A model generated the notes under the pieces. It worked only from the letters and a program-made list of their open reading frames with translations, made no database searches and was not told the DNA's origin. From contig WACJ01000502.1 of the NCBI GenBank assembly GCA_008973525.1, positions 1,054,001 to 1,118,000 on the forward strand: a stretch of 64,000 bases of DNA. Direction: 5' to 3'. This DNA is from Stenopsyche tienmushanensis (taxonomy: Eukaryota; Arthropoda; Insecta; Trichoptera; Stenopsychidae). Below, in pieces: positions 1-11,714 of the stretch; the stretch's first letter is position 1; every line of letters starts with the position of its first letter. Both the position numbers and the translations under genes were made by a program.

Positions 1-815
1 CAAGGAAAAAATAGTATAAAGCTGGAGAGAAACGTGCACAACGTGAGGTTTCCTTTTGTCGGCGCGCCAAAGTACCCGCAAACTTCTGGCAGCTGGCTGT
101 CATAAAGGGAAAACTATAAAAGTGTGAAACTTGCTGGTCTTTCGGTTTCGAAAATATGTAATGTTTCCGGAAAACTTTTGCAACTAGCACTAGTGAACCT
201 AGGCCTCAACCCACTGCTTCCGTGACCCAGCCGAAACCTCTTTTCAAAAGGCTCAATCGACCATTGTTCGCCGAACCCACATACCTATTGCAAATTAATA
301 ATTTCATCGCAAATAGCGCCCATACCTTTGAAAATCTTAATTAAAAGAATATATGATTGGATTCCATCGCCATTATTCCCGATATACGGGGGAGAGAACA
401 GGTTTAATTGCCAAGAGGCTCATATAAATTTCAATGACATCGAGCCCTATAGATTTCCCTACTTAAAATATCATTACAATGCCTCTTCGGAATTACTCAT
501 TTGCTTGATATCAATGGCATACTTAATAGCAAGCTGAGCTATATACAGGAATTTACAAGGAATGCTATATTTCTCTTGAGATTGCAACCAATCCTTAATA
601 TAAACAGAGAGTATGCTACTTAACACAGTTAGTTAATGAACTAGTTATTTACGACAATAAACTTCAACAGGTCCAAGCGCTTAGACTTGTATAAATTGTT
701 TTGATATAACATTTGATGTATTAATAAAGCATAATTTCGACAAATCGTATATGACTATAAAATAGTACTATGATCTTGCATTCCGCCTTTTACTTTCCGA
801 CTTATCCAATTGCAA
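1..815. other. Intergenic or intronic DNA, no gene seen
   Basis: AT-rich DNA with only short random open frames. I see no protein homology, RNA gene or clear repeat here. The stretch ends at the first TTAA-family MITE. Confidence 0.6.
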
Positions 816-1133
816 CTCTTTGAGTAGTACTTTTTAGTAACACTTATCATTCGTATATCTCTACTTATCAATCAGGATCATCGCAGCGTGTATGAAGCTC
901 GTACATAAATAAATAAACACTGTCGATAGCACAAAATATTCATTTGATTCATTACATTATTTATATATCATTATCAGTCGATAAATTTGGGTTAATAATC
1001 TATCCGTTTCTGTTTCTCTCCAAACTCAACGCGAAAGACACACTCCGTCTCTGTCTATCTCCGATCTTAATGCGTAAGACTGTTCTTTCTGAATTAATGG
1101 AATTTGGACACTGTGTCTTACCTCTTTAAGAGG
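816..1133. mobile_element. TTAA-family MITE, copy A (piggyBac-like, decayed)
   Basis: Non-autonomous element of about 318 bp. The left end reads CTCTTTGAGTAGTAC and the right end reads CTCTTTAAGAGG, roughly inverted repeats of each other. It shares long stretches with two other copies in the window (25488-25790 and 62566-63017), including a block around AAATAAACACTGTCGATAG and a CTCTGTCT-rich middle. The flanks (GCAA on the left, CTAA on the right) look like decayed TTAA, the target that is intact around the copy at 62566. It has no coding capacity. Assignment to the piggyBac group rests on the TTAA target and the CCYTTT-type ends, not on a transposase. Confidence 0.7.
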
Positions 1134-1636
1134 CTAATGGTGAATTTGGACGAAGTTGATGATTGACGACATGCCGAACATATCCATGTACTTCCAATCA
1201 GAAATTATAGCTTGATGCCTGAAGCTTCATCATGAAGAAATCTGATTGCTGGTGTAAACCTTCTACAGTACGGTAGGGCAAACTGGCTTGAACGTCACGA
1301 AAATTGTAACTCCAAGACTTTCAAGTCAGTTGGTCAAATAATATTTTGTAGTCGCTACATCTTCGTCGTATACATCATAGAAGCGTGCCTATTTTATTAT
1401 ATATTACACAAACACAGCTTAATTTAATTTCGCAATTCAGACTTGCGGAATGAAAATATGTTTTTAATGCACGCAAAGAATGTTTTTATATCTATAAGGT
1501 TAGTTTGATGAATACGTTTTTTTATTGCTTGTTTAAATATCGCCTTCCAGATATTTAAATTCAAGATGCTGCAAAAAAATCAAAATTTCAACCCAATAAG
1601 GGAATATGTACATATGCAAATATATTTGAAGTTTAA

Positions 1637-1836
1637 GGCCCGATCCACACTATGGTGCCGGTAACGGTTCGATCTCGCTCTCGGTCTCGGTCCGGTCAAA
1701 TATTCTCATACAAAAAACGGGATTGGAACGATCCGATAGTGTGAATACTCTGCTTGTTTCTTGTGTAAGAATATTTGATCGAACCGGGATCGGAGCGAGA
1801 TCGAACCGTTAACGGCACCATAGTGTGGATCCGGCC
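1637..1836. mobile_element. 200-bp hairpin MITE with 3-bp TAA duplication (PIF/Harbinger-like)
   Basis: A 200-bp palindromic element. The left arm begins GGCCCGATCCACACTATGG and the right arm, read on the other strand, begins GGCCGGATCCACACTATGG. The arms match over about 70 bp, with only two differences in the first 44. TAA flanks both sides (1634-1636 and 1837-1839). GGCC-type ends with a 3-bp TWA duplication fit PIF/Harbinger MITEs; that assignment is from family knowledge. It has no coding sequence, and a transcript would fold into one long hairpin. The high arm identity suggests a recent insertion compared with the transposase pseudogenes nearby. Confidence 0.8.
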
Positions 1837-3754
1837 TAAATATACTTTTGAAAATACTTAAATCTTAGCCATGTTTTGAATAGTAGTTAATGAATAGATT
1901 TTTTAGTTCAAAATTAATAAGAATCTCAGTAAGTGGGAAGAAGTTCTTTCAAGAAAGGCATTATGATGGGTATAAATATTCAGACAAAGATATGGATCAA
2001 TTCAAAGCCTACGCTATAAAATAAACCTTCGGTTAAATTACAGAATTGATTTGTGGTCCTCGAGAACAAGTTTAACCCTCTTTCCGTTTAATCTCGTATT
2101 TTCCCTAAGATGAAGTCGGGTTCACATCATTCTTTACTTTCCGGTACATTAAAATTTATGGAACATACTGCTCGAGCTTAGAAGCTGATAGGTCAAACTT
2201 TGAACGAAGCTTTATCTTCTGTCGTATTACTCGCTTTGCAGAACTTCAATCAAATAAAAGTCTAAGGGTGAAATTTGTTTTATTCGTTGCCGAGGAATGT
2301 CTACGGCCGATGCCCACGTCTACGATCTTAATTTTAAATCACAACAATGGCCCACCGCAATCTTCTTTAATGAAAACCTACGAAGACGTATATGTTACCT
2401 TTTACAGACGATCTTCCGCATGATCGATTGATTTCATTTGTCAAATCGCTTTTCGCGCTTTCACGGATCTGCTGAAATATCAGAATCTCCGTGCGATGCT
2501 CTCGCGGAATTAGAGAGAAGTTGAGCGGAAATATCGAGGTAAGTATTGCAGAAATAAAATAGAATGGGGAAAAAAACTGACGGTTCAATAAGTAGAGAAA
2601 AGGCTTTCAGGCTTTGATTCCGGTTTTCATTACGCTCCAACTGTACACGTAATTCAATATAAAAATATGAAGCGGCCGCTCATATGAAAGGGACTCGACT
2701 TTGATTGGATTACACACTATATATATGTGGGGTATACGTGAACCTACGGGAGATGTATTGATAGAGCAGAAAAGATGGAGAAACGATGGAAGAGGAAGAT
2801 ATCAAAAAACGAAAGGATATCAAATTATTTCTGCGTCAATAATCTCTGTAAGCATGATGTGCGCTCATAGGCTTTGCGTTTCATATTTTGGCAGAACGTG
2901 TAAGTAGAAAAGTGCGAACGTTGCCATAAGTACAAAGCGCAGATATAATCAAATGTGAAACGGTTTTCATTCAATAGCTTTATATAGCCTATTGCCATTC
3001 ACTCAAACTAGATAAAGTGTAATAGCAAAACGCTTCGAGTAAAGCTATTCGTCCTCTGTGTTAAAATTTTTGCCATGTTAACAAACATTTTTTGCCAAAC
3101 AAGGTAAAGTTTTAATACGTACATATTTGTTGAATTTCATTACAAAACTACATATTAAATCCCTGAACTCTCATCGAATGGATTTGGTGTCAAATACAGA
3201 TTATGGAAATAAATTTCACCATAATAACCACTGACGCACATACTAATCAAGTTTTCCCTGATATCCAGACTCTGATGAAGTAAATACTTCGTCAATTGAT
3301 TGTATCAAATAAGCTAATTTTTAATATTTTATTATACAATATTTTTTTAAACAAATACAATTCCTTAAACAGCTTATAGATCGTATCACATCTAATCGGT
3401 GTATCTTTGTGTTTTTATTTAAACTCAAAATTAATTATTAGGAAAACATGATGCAATGCTGCCCTATTGTATGATAAAATAATCTATGATAGACGAGCAT
3501 GCGATCTATTAAAAGCTAGCGTGACCATACGGTCACATTTGTTAATACTACTGCAAAAATTTTTAACATGGTGTTTTTTGGATATTTTTTAAAACTTTAA
3601 TTTTGTTGACTTTAGTAAATATTATCGTGATCTTATGATTACTCAATTTATCCAGGAAAGTTAAAATTATTATTCTTCTTGTCTCTTATATGTGGTTTTT
3701 AAATCCAAAATATCAAGCTAAGCTTAGATCGACACAATCGATCACATATATTGA
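1837..3754. other. Intergenic or intronic DNA, no gene seen
   Basis: AT-rich DNA. The short frames at 2367-2588 (minus) and 2701-2907 (plus) show no family resemblance and lack splice-site context. Nothing else could be supported. Confidence 0.55.
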
Positions 3755-3756
3755 TA

Positions 3757-4299
3757 TGAGGTACATCCCGAAAGTAAGTGTATTTTTTGTTTTTTAAGGG
3801 TTGGCCATACTGAGCCAATGCATCAATGCACAACGATATTGGGAGACCCTAAATAATTAAAAAAAAGCATTCAAAACAAAAGGAGGGATATGCTGACGAG
3901 AGGAGTGTACTTGTTGCACGACAACGACCATCTTAATAAAATCTTAGCCATCAAGGTGCTCTTGGACTTATTTGATTGGAATGTTTTGAACCACTTCCCG
4001 TATTTTCCTCTCTTGGCATCTTCAGATTATCATAGATTCTTCTCCCTGAAAGAACACATGGGTGGAATTAAATTTTCAACCGACGAATAGATGCATAAAA
4101 AGCTTCTGAAGTGAGAGATGGAGCTGGCGGTCGATATATTCGAGGAGAGCGTAAAGAAGCTTGTGCCACGGCTTTCCAGATATATTGAACGGAATGACGA
4201 TTATGTTTAAAAATAGTTAAAATGTGTATATATTTTTTAAATACACTTTTTCCAAAAAAATATATAAAAATAGTACACTTACTTTCGGGATATGCCTCA
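3757..4299 (+). mobile_element. Internally deleted mariner element with both TIRs
   Basis: The left TIR begins TGAGGTACATCCCGAAAG (3757) and the right TIR, read in reverse, begins TGAGGCATATCCCGAAAG (ending at 4299). They match over about 27 bp, and TA flanks both ends (3755-3756, 4300-4301), the mariner target. The element is 543 bp against about 1.3 kb for a full mariner. Only the C-terminal part of the transposase remains (see 3863-4207), so the N-terminal DNA-binding region and the first catalytic aspartate are lost. The TIR pair also contains GTAAGTGTA steps that mimic splice donors. Confidence 0.85.
3863..4207 (+). pseudogene. Mariner transposase C-terminal fragment (DD34D)
   Basis: Translation shows the mariner catalytic blocks: KRRDMLTRGVYLLHDN holds the second catalytic D (around 3919), and FPLLASSDYHRF holds the third. 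I count 34 residues between these two aspartates, the DD34D spacing of classic mariners. The usual SLKEHMGG block and a C-terminal stretch ending in NDDYV follow, with a stop near 4207. A stop at about 4088-4090 interrupts the frame, and the region upstream of KRRD is deleted, so no active enzyme can be made. The fragment lies between the two TIRs of the 3757-4299 element. Confidence 0.85.
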
Positions 4300-4301
4300 T
4301 A

Positions 4302-6550
4302 CTTCCGATCTTCCAAATGTATTGGTTTGTTGAAGTTTTTATTATAAAAAATTGGATTCGAATCAGAACTTAATGTTGAAATATTCCGAATTTTTGAGTT
4401 TCTTAAAACTCGAAATTTTATACCATATTTTTGAATGCATTGTTATCTTTTTAAATTCAATATCATTATGATAGACATTTAAATGTATGTGTATTTAGAT
4501 CCTTGAAGCACATAGTCAGTTTGTCTTATCTATGGGTCCAACAGGTTAAAGAGGGTAAATTTAGATACGACGTTCAAACAGGACTGAAAGGATAAAATTT
4601 GTTGACTGAACCGATATTTGTCTTGAAATTTAGCGACATTACTTAAAATGAAATGGATTTCAAAATTGAAAATATCAAGCAACAAGGGCTCACGATTGTA
4701 AAACGTTTCATGTTTCAAGCGCTTATTCCGATACCTTTGATCGAATGATTAATTAAAAATCTCATTTAAGAATCTCTTTATAAAAACGAAGGAATTGAAT
4801 TTCAATCTGGAAAGAAGGAATCGGGGAGCAATGCAGGTTAATATTTAATGGAGGTGAGGCAAACAGCAGCGAAATCGTATATGAAAATTTAACACGTTTT
4901 TTAAAATTATTTTAGGAACGGATTGCGCTCGTGTCTACATACTTAATGAATTAACACTTGAACGCCAGGTTCATGGCGTGTTTTGTTATTATTAAATGTC
5001 ATTTTCGGGCTTAGTTAAAATATTACGGCGTTTAAATCATAACGAAAGCTCATCGCCGCGGTTTACGATTTCAAGCAATCATCGACGACGTTAATTTACA
5101 GTCGACATAAATTTGATGCTTAAATTTTTCCGAGAACGCAATCCAAGACACTTGCGTATTTCTAAAGCTATTTTCGAGACGATGTAGGGATAGTTTTTGT
5201 GATGTAAATTATTCCCCAAGTTTTGAGCTTAATTTAACCACGTATTCATAACGCGGATAGACGTTCAAAAGAGCTAAAAACGGGAAGGATGCCTTCCGAG
5301 TCTCCAAGTAAACGCTCTCAAGAATCTGAATATAATATTCATCAATTATGAACACAACTGGAATTTAATCTGACATATATAGCACAATCTTATTCAAATG
5401 TCAGTCATATTATACATTATTAGCAGTGTGTTCAGTCAGACGTTGCTCAATTACCTTGGCGTAGCTACATCTCATAAATGAAGTAATTATTCCTTATAAT
5501 AAATTTATCGCCGTTCATTTTCTCTATTTTACTAGGCTAGAACAAACAGACTTCAGCAGGATTTCTGCAGACATTTTTTTGGAGTTGAAACAATACAACT
5601 TTTTGCGAAAGCTCTCGGGGAGGCGACTCTAAAAGCTATTGCTAGAGCAGAATTTTGAAGAAGCTCATTTATAACAGTACTTTGGATATGAAAATTTTGT
5701 CTTGGGAAGAATATTTTACGGAGAGTTTTAATACGGCTTTAGACTATTTGCATAAGAGTTGGGCATTTTGAATCGAAGTTGAAAGATTAAATCTATCGGC
5801 ATACGGTGATGCAAATCCTTTAAGCGCGTGCCACCAAATTTAAGTGCAAAGATTCAAATGAACCACTATTTTATTATTCTAAGAGCATCATATCATAAAA
5901 AATAGTCCGAATATTTGGATTATCTAATCGTTTTTGTCTAAATCTTTATATTATTTCATATCGATGCAATCCTTGCTAGAAATGAGAATCTTGCAATCAA
6001 AGAAACCCATCTCGGTTAAATTGACACGATATGAACTAGCAATTAATATTGTATTACTTTGGGTGGTGGCTTCCAAAAACAAACAGATCTCATGAATTAC
6101 ATACCCCGAAGGTTGGCATTTGATCTGGGTAGCTTACATGGTCCATTTTCAATCGGATCAGAAACGAGGTGCTAAAGTATAATGGGAATCAGACTGAATT
6201 GGAAAATAACTAGACAGTTGATCTACTTAGCATGTTTTATTATAATTCTTCATGAAAATAGATTCAGCTCAGAGACTTCAGATGATGATGAACCTTTTTC
6301 TCAAGGTTAGTCAATATTAGAACGATGACAACGAAATTTTCGAATACATCCTCTCACAGGCATTGGATCTTAAACCCCACCTTCCCCTTGCAAAGCTTCT
6401 TCCTCTATTGGGAAAAGGGCTTTAGTCATGACCCTCTTATTTTCTATTAACGCGGATCCGCGTCATACAGCCGCTGTTGATTCTGTGATCAGACTACTTG
6501 ACTGATTTGCGAGACAATTTTACGAGATTCGAGGTAATTTTACCCCCTGT
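4302..6550. other. Intergenic or intronic DNA, no gene seen
   Basis: AT-rich sequence with no reading frame or repeat I can assign. A segment around 6287-6306 resembles one at 60139-60158 (shared GAACCTTTTTCTCA) and may be a very old dispersed repeat. Confidence 0.5.
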
Positions 6551-6825
6551 GTCTGCAATATCGACCGATCGCTTCTTGCGCGTGTACCTTTGCCGGTTGG
6601 GTGGTAACGCGCAGAAAGCGGGAGTTGAGAAGCGTGGTTGGTTAGCCTTGGCTGCGGGAGGACGTCCTTCCTGCAGCCAGATCTCGCTCTCTCTTGTGTT
6701 GAATAAAAAGTTATATAGAGAAGTCTTTTTGTTCGACGCCCATCAATCCCTATCCATCCGTTCAGCTACACCATGACCAGAAAGAATAACAGACCCATGC
6801 GCTTGCGCGGTTATCCCAATATAAT
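6551..6825 (+). repeat. Decayed LTR fragment related to the solo LTR at 55219
   Basis: About 275 bp match the 3' two-thirds of the LTR at 55219-55672 in the same orientation. Shared landmarks are CGACCGATCGCTT, GCGCGT, a TTAGCCTTGGCTGCGGGAG block, CCTGCAGCCAGATCTC, a CTCTCT run before AATAAA, and a final ATGACCAGAAAG versus ATGGTTCGAAAG. The 5' part of the LTR and the terminal TGTA are not recognisable, so this is an older, truncated copy. No gag or pol homology is seen next to it. Confidence 0.7.
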
Positions 6826-8695
6826 AAAAAAATAATTTAACTAAAAATTAACCTCTTTGTTTTTCCCTATGTCTATCTTTATATATAGGTTTCCTACATA
6901 AACATCCACTTTTTATGATACTACGCTATCTGCATCCATTAAAAGCTTGGCATTTCACGATGTCATTCTATTCGTTATTTTGTGGTTCACCTTTTTTTAT
7001 TTTTACCAGCCATATTCTCCATTAGATTATTTCCATGGTGCACCTTTTGTCAGTTTGTCTGGCGATATGTCCATTGCACTATCATTCCAGTTGCGCAACC
7101 CTTTCATTTATGTTCGCTATTTTATAAAGTCCGTTGTTCAGTCATTGTGTTTTTTGTTCCTAAACTACACGTGTATTTTGGACATATCTATTTTGAGAGT
7201 CGTTTAATTTTGTGTCTTTATTTTATTTGCTGTAGACAATGTTTGAAATTTATAAAGGATGAAGGAGAACATATTGATTAAGAGATTTTTGACATTTAAT
7301 TTTTCTTTCCAGTTAATCGATTTTTATTTAAATTACAAATAAATGTTAATATAAATTTGGCACAAAAACGCATTAAAACAGTTTCATCTATTGATAAGAT
7401 CAATGATTTCATAGGAATGTAGAAAATTCGGGTAATCTTCAAAATTCACTCCCAATTCGTTCTCAAGATAACATCATTTGATTTATATAATCAAGATCAA
7501 AATTCAATTTTAACATTCCTATTCCATTAGTAAATGCTTTTGATATCAATAAGGTCTGTCGGAATCCCAAAACGTTTCTATAAATGCGTATGAATTTTCA
7601 TTTGAATTGCATAAAAATGAAATGCATTCGTAAAGTTGCAATTTTATCTCAGTAGCTCCCTTTGCAAGAAGCTTTTCTATTAATTTTAATAACAAAGAAT
7701 TTTATAATGGCAATGAAAATATTTGTCCTTGCGTGAAATACTCAAGCATTGCTTAGCATTTTTTTGAAAAAATTATAAAACACAGCTTTTGAGGATCGTA
7801 ATACAATTACTCGAATTGTATGGCCTAGTTAATATATGCATCAGGCTTATTGCAATACAAACTGTACTCTTTAATACCTGCCCGTGTGTTTATTAATTGT
7901 TTTGTATGATTCATGCCTGTGGTGTTCGCATAATATTCGCATATAGCATTTTTGTGCTCATTTTGATTGTAGATAAATTCTGTGCTGAAATAAAATTGCC
8001 GTGAAATACGGCGTGAAAGTTGGGGATGAAAAAAATTGAATGATACGATAAAAATGTATGACGAAAAATAGAAAATAATTTAAATTTCCATCGGAATATT
8101 CTTCCAGCGTGCATGTATTGTTTATGACAGATGTATCGTTTTACAGGAATGCATTTACCATGAAAAAATCCAAAAAAGTCTATTAACACTTTTCTAAGCC
8201 TTCCATTAAATGGACTTCCATTTAATAAAAAATCAAGTTATTTACATCTTTTAAGGGTGTCATATCTGTTATTGAATATAGGCGATCTACAGATGGATAA
8301 ATATAGATTTTTTCATAAAATTGCATGATAAATTCTGCAAAAATACTATTAAAAAAATAGATTTGTAACTAAGATCTTTCAGCAGGAATATCTCCAGTTA
8401 CCCAAGCTTCAAGATAGAAATAGATCGTTAGCTCAAGTTTCCAATAGTTGTCGAGCTTTGTCAACTCTATTTGATACCAGTATTCCAGGTCCCTTCCAAG
8501 GAATTCCACTTTGGAAAAACTACTAAGTTCAATCGAACTGGTTCAATTCAATTTAATCAATCATAAGGAAATACGATATAATTTTGTATCATCGGAATAC
8601 ATGTATTTGTGCAATATGAATACGATACTATCAAGCATATCAAGATATGCATTTTGTTATTTATTTTGCCTGAACACATTGAAGGCTTCAGACTG
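6826..8695. other. Intergenic or intronic DNA, no gene seen
   Basis: AT-rich. Overlapping open frames at 6947-7281 (plus) are T-rich and translate into hydrophobic sequence without a recognised domain. The frame at 7911-8189 (minus) is likewise unrecognised. I judge these to be chance frames. Confidence 0.5.
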
Positions 8696-8699
8696 TATA

Positions 8700-9463
8700 C
8701 AGGGTGTTTTGAAAATAGACATGATTAAATGACATTATGATTTTTTTTTAAGAGTTAGGGTATTTTGCTATGTTTCACACATAGATCCTATGTCATAAGT
8801 GTCAGGGTTATCAAAATAGATTTTTTAAACATTTTGAAAAAATACACAAAATAACTGTTTTTTGTATTTAATAATATATTTTTGATCAAAATAAATAATC
8901 ATTTTATTTATAAGTTTAATTATTTGAGTAAAATTTATAAAAAAATAATAGAAACATTTTAGACATATAAAGTATTTTCTTAACCATAATCCTGGTAAAA
9001 TGATAACTCTTTGAGTTTGTTAAATTTATTGAATGATTTGTGTGACATGTAACATATCGTTGAAAGGTTAAAAACTAGAAAAAAATTAAAATTAAATTAA
9101 TTTGAAAATAATTGTTGGTTTTTTATTTAGAGAATTTAGAAATTGACATATCTCATTCGTTTGCACATTTTTGCGACTTTGGGAGCTTACAACTATTTTT
9201 TTAAGCCAATTGCATAAAATAATGATTTATTTAGACTAAAAATATATTGCAAAATACAAAAACAGTCATATCGTGCTATTACAACCACAAATTAAAAAGT
9301 TGTGATGATTCAAAAATGAAATTTTGGATATATTTTCAAAATGTTGAAAAAAATTCTATTTCGACAACCCTGACTTTTTAGGACATTTAGACTATATGTG
9401 AAACGTAGCAAAATCTCTTAACTACCAAAAAAAAATATGGTGGTTCATGTGCAAAACATTCTG
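8700..9463. mobile_element. 764-bp foldback element with long TIRs (Tc1/mariner-type termini)
   Basis: The ends read CAGGGTGTTTTG (left) and, on the other strand, CAGAATGTTTTGC (right), each flanked by TA (8698-8699, 9464-9465). The arms stay complementary for about 150 bp, sharing TATTTTGCTATGTTTCACA on the left with ATTTTGCTACGTTTCACAT on the right and then TGTCAGGGTT with GTCAGGGTT. The middle is AT-rich and encodes nothing. Part of it (8955-9120) recurs at 11715-11880. TATACAGGGTG-type ends with a TA target are typical of insect Tc1/mariner MITEs; that placement is inference. Confidence 0.75.
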
Positions 9464-9465
9464 TA

Positions 9466-10256
9466 TTTATATCGGTTCAGTTTCGGTTTTCGATACGAAA
9501 AATATAAGGATTTTTTCGGTTTTCGGTTCAGCACCAAGTGATTAATCAATATTATTTTATTTGTATTAAAGTATTATTTTATACCATGAATTAGAACATT
9601 TTTTAATTCCTTATTTTGTAATAAGTTCGTTCTATTAATTCGTTGATATATTATTTTCCATTTCTGTTTTCACCTTTAAGGGTCATGATTTTCCAATTTA
9701 TTTATATAAATTTCTTCTTTCACGATTGATGTATACAAGATTCTTAGCTATAATTATTTATAAAGATGAAAGTTGCGTTTCATTATTAAGATATCTTCCA
9801 ATGTTTTCTCTTGTATATTGTTTCTATTGTCTTAGAGAATAAACTTTAAGACAGAAAAGGCCTTAACTGCGTTGTCGGAGTTTAACATAAAAATTAAACT
9901 TTAATTCTCTTTCGCATAAGATTTGTACCAAACCGATATTTTTGGCCGGTTTTTTATGATTTTCGGCGTGAAGCCTACGTGTATATTACGTTTTATGCTA
10001 CTGTTAATTATTTCGGTTTATATTCTGCATCGTTTGAGGCTTAAAATAGATTTTTAAATAATCTTGTATGATCATGGATTATTTAACAGATTTAAGCTCT
10101 GGTTTTATCCTGGGATTAGTTTCTTGAGCTTACACGATCACAACACGGTGGAAGCGTCGATTATATATCGCGAGTTTATAACGCGACCCTTCCGCATCCC
10201 CTTTGTCAACCCCGTCCCGAGTCCTATGTACACAAAAATGCGAAAATAATATTTTT
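9466..10256. other. Non-coding DNA with CGGTTTTCGG-type repeats
   Basis: 9469-9535 is rich in TTCGGTTTTCGGTTCAG units; a similar patch lies at 12498-12545. These look like subterminal remnants of an unidentified transposon or plain low-complexity sequence. In the rest I see no gene. Past about 10130 the DNA becomes GC-richer as it nears the candidate exon. Confidence 0.4.
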
Positions 10257-10263
10257 CACTTAC

Positions 10264-10315
10264 TTGTTATAGCGAAATGTGCTAATGCCAGCAGCCACAC
10301 TCTCATGCGGCCCAT
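10264..10315 (-). CDS. Candidate first coding exon with signal peptide (gene continues on minus strand)
   Basis: On the minus strand an ATG at 10315-10313 in good context (ACCACAATGG) opens a 52-nt stretch encoding MGRMRVWLLALAHFAIT: a positively charged start followed by a hydrophobic core, as in a signal peptide. It runs straight into a consensus splice donor (GTAAGTG, 10263-10257), giving a phase-1 intron. An in-frame TAG lies seven codons upstream, so this ATG would be the true start. Phase-1 introns just after signal peptides are common in genes for extracellular and Ig-type proteins; that is family knowledge. CpG-rich DNA with a CRE palindrome lies upstream. I found no second exon at lower coordinates, and the product cannot be named. 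The call rests on this pattern alone, and chance is possible. Confidence 0.45.
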
Positions 10316-10830
10316 TGTGGTCTCTTGAGTGGAACACTAATTCATCCAGAGAGATATTGTATTTTTTTTCACACTCACTTCATACACCCTACGAAAACAT
10401 CGCTCAGTTTTGATTATGACTCATGTACCGGACACATTTTGAGTCAAGGATACATTTAATCGCGTTTATGTCTACGCCGGTGTGTTATATTCCCTTATTT
10501 TTGCCATTAAAATCACATTAGAACAATGTTTAATTCATTCGGTTACAGTCAATTTGGTGACCGTTAACCGCCACTTGACTCGCGGGTTTAACTTGACTGG
10601 TGACAGTCTTGGTGTTTTTTCACTAACTGGCTAATGATAGGCCCCATGCTCGGGAGACTTAATCATTTTTAATTGTATAATTAATGCTGCTTACCATGTC
10701 TGAGTGAGCAAAGAGGTGACGTCACGGCCGTAATATTAATTTAAAATCACATTACCACTTAACCACTAGCGCGGTGTTATTAAATTTATGTTAAAAAGGA
10801 TCTCCGCCGGCATCTGCTTCGAGGACACCC
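10316..10830 (-). promoter_or_regulatory. Putative 5' UTR and proximal promoter of the minus-strand exon
   Basis: This stretch lies just upstream of the candidate start codon. It is richer in G+C and CpG than the surrounding DNA, notably at 10555-10610 and 10715-10830. It contains a palindromic CRE (10716-10725) and an AP-1-like TGACTCA (10417-10423). A TATA-like TATAAC lies near 10485 on the minus strand. No transcription start can be fixed from sequence. If the 5' UTR is itself spliced, CTCTGGATGAATTAG just before the ATG could hold the acceptor. Confidence 0.35.
10716..10725. promoter_or_regulatory. Palindromic CRE (CREB/ATF site)
   Basis: GTGACGTCAC is a perfect 10-bp palindrome containing the full TGACGTCA consensus for CREB/ATF bZIP dimers. 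It lies about 400 bp upstream of the minus-strand candidate start codon in CpG-rich DNA, a plausible promoter position. A single site can occur by chance. Confidence 0.4.
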
Positions 10831-11714
10831 AAATTATGCTCGAGGTTCAGATCAAACGTTTTTTAATCACTTGCCACTAATGTCGGATCGCATGGAACCA
10901 TTGAAAATTACACTGTAAGCACTGTTGTTCGAGAGTTATTGGAGCATCAGAGACTTTCTGTAAAGGACGAAAAAATCATTAAACATTGTAAATTTACAAT
11001 ATGAACAATGAATAGCGTGATTGAAGCTGAAGGATCAATACAATCTTGTTCGCATGCAATACCAATTTAAGCATGCGATATGGAAAACCATCATGTGTAT
11101 GTAAAATTCTAATAAATCACATTCATAAATTATATTTCAATTACGAATTGTATTTATAGCGTTCATATTGTGTGTGTGAATATTTCATGATTCAAAATTT
11201 GTAATCTGTAAATCTTTCCAATTTAATACAATATGAAACATACTTCAAACAATACCTTGTGTTGATAAATTCTTTAAAATCCGTGTCCGCGTTTACGCTT
11301 AATGAAAACCTAACGTTAAAGTCTGTGCCTGCTTTAACGCGTGTTAACTTAACAGATATTTAAATTTCTTTCTAGGAACAAAAATATACATATGTGTCAA
11401 TATTTTAATCGTATAAACTACATTTAAATATCATCTGTCTGGCCCATATGATTGCCCGATTCCGTGGCTCGCACGGTCTCCGGTTCTGACACCACTGGAT
11501 TTTATTGTCTAAGGACGTGCAAAATAATTAATTTACACGACAGAGGTGCCCACAAAATAAATCCTAATTGAAAGAATAATCGCCGCCTTTGCAAAAATTA
11601 AAGAGGAAATGCTACTTCACATAACTACAGTTGAAATAAAAAAGGGTAGTGCTTGTATACGAAGCAGAGATGGCCAATTTGAACAAATTTTGTAAGTAAA
11701 TTTAATAAAACATC
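10831..11714. other. Non-coding DNA upstream of the candidate gene
   Basis: No gene or repeat is recognised. The first part (to about 10870) is still moderately CpG-rich; the rest is AT-rich. Confidence 0.45.

Noticed and set aside
6947..7281. Two overlapping plus-strand frames of 86 and 99 codons
   Set aside because: T-rich hydrophobic translations in two frames at once, no domain, no splice context; typical of chance in AT-rich DNA.
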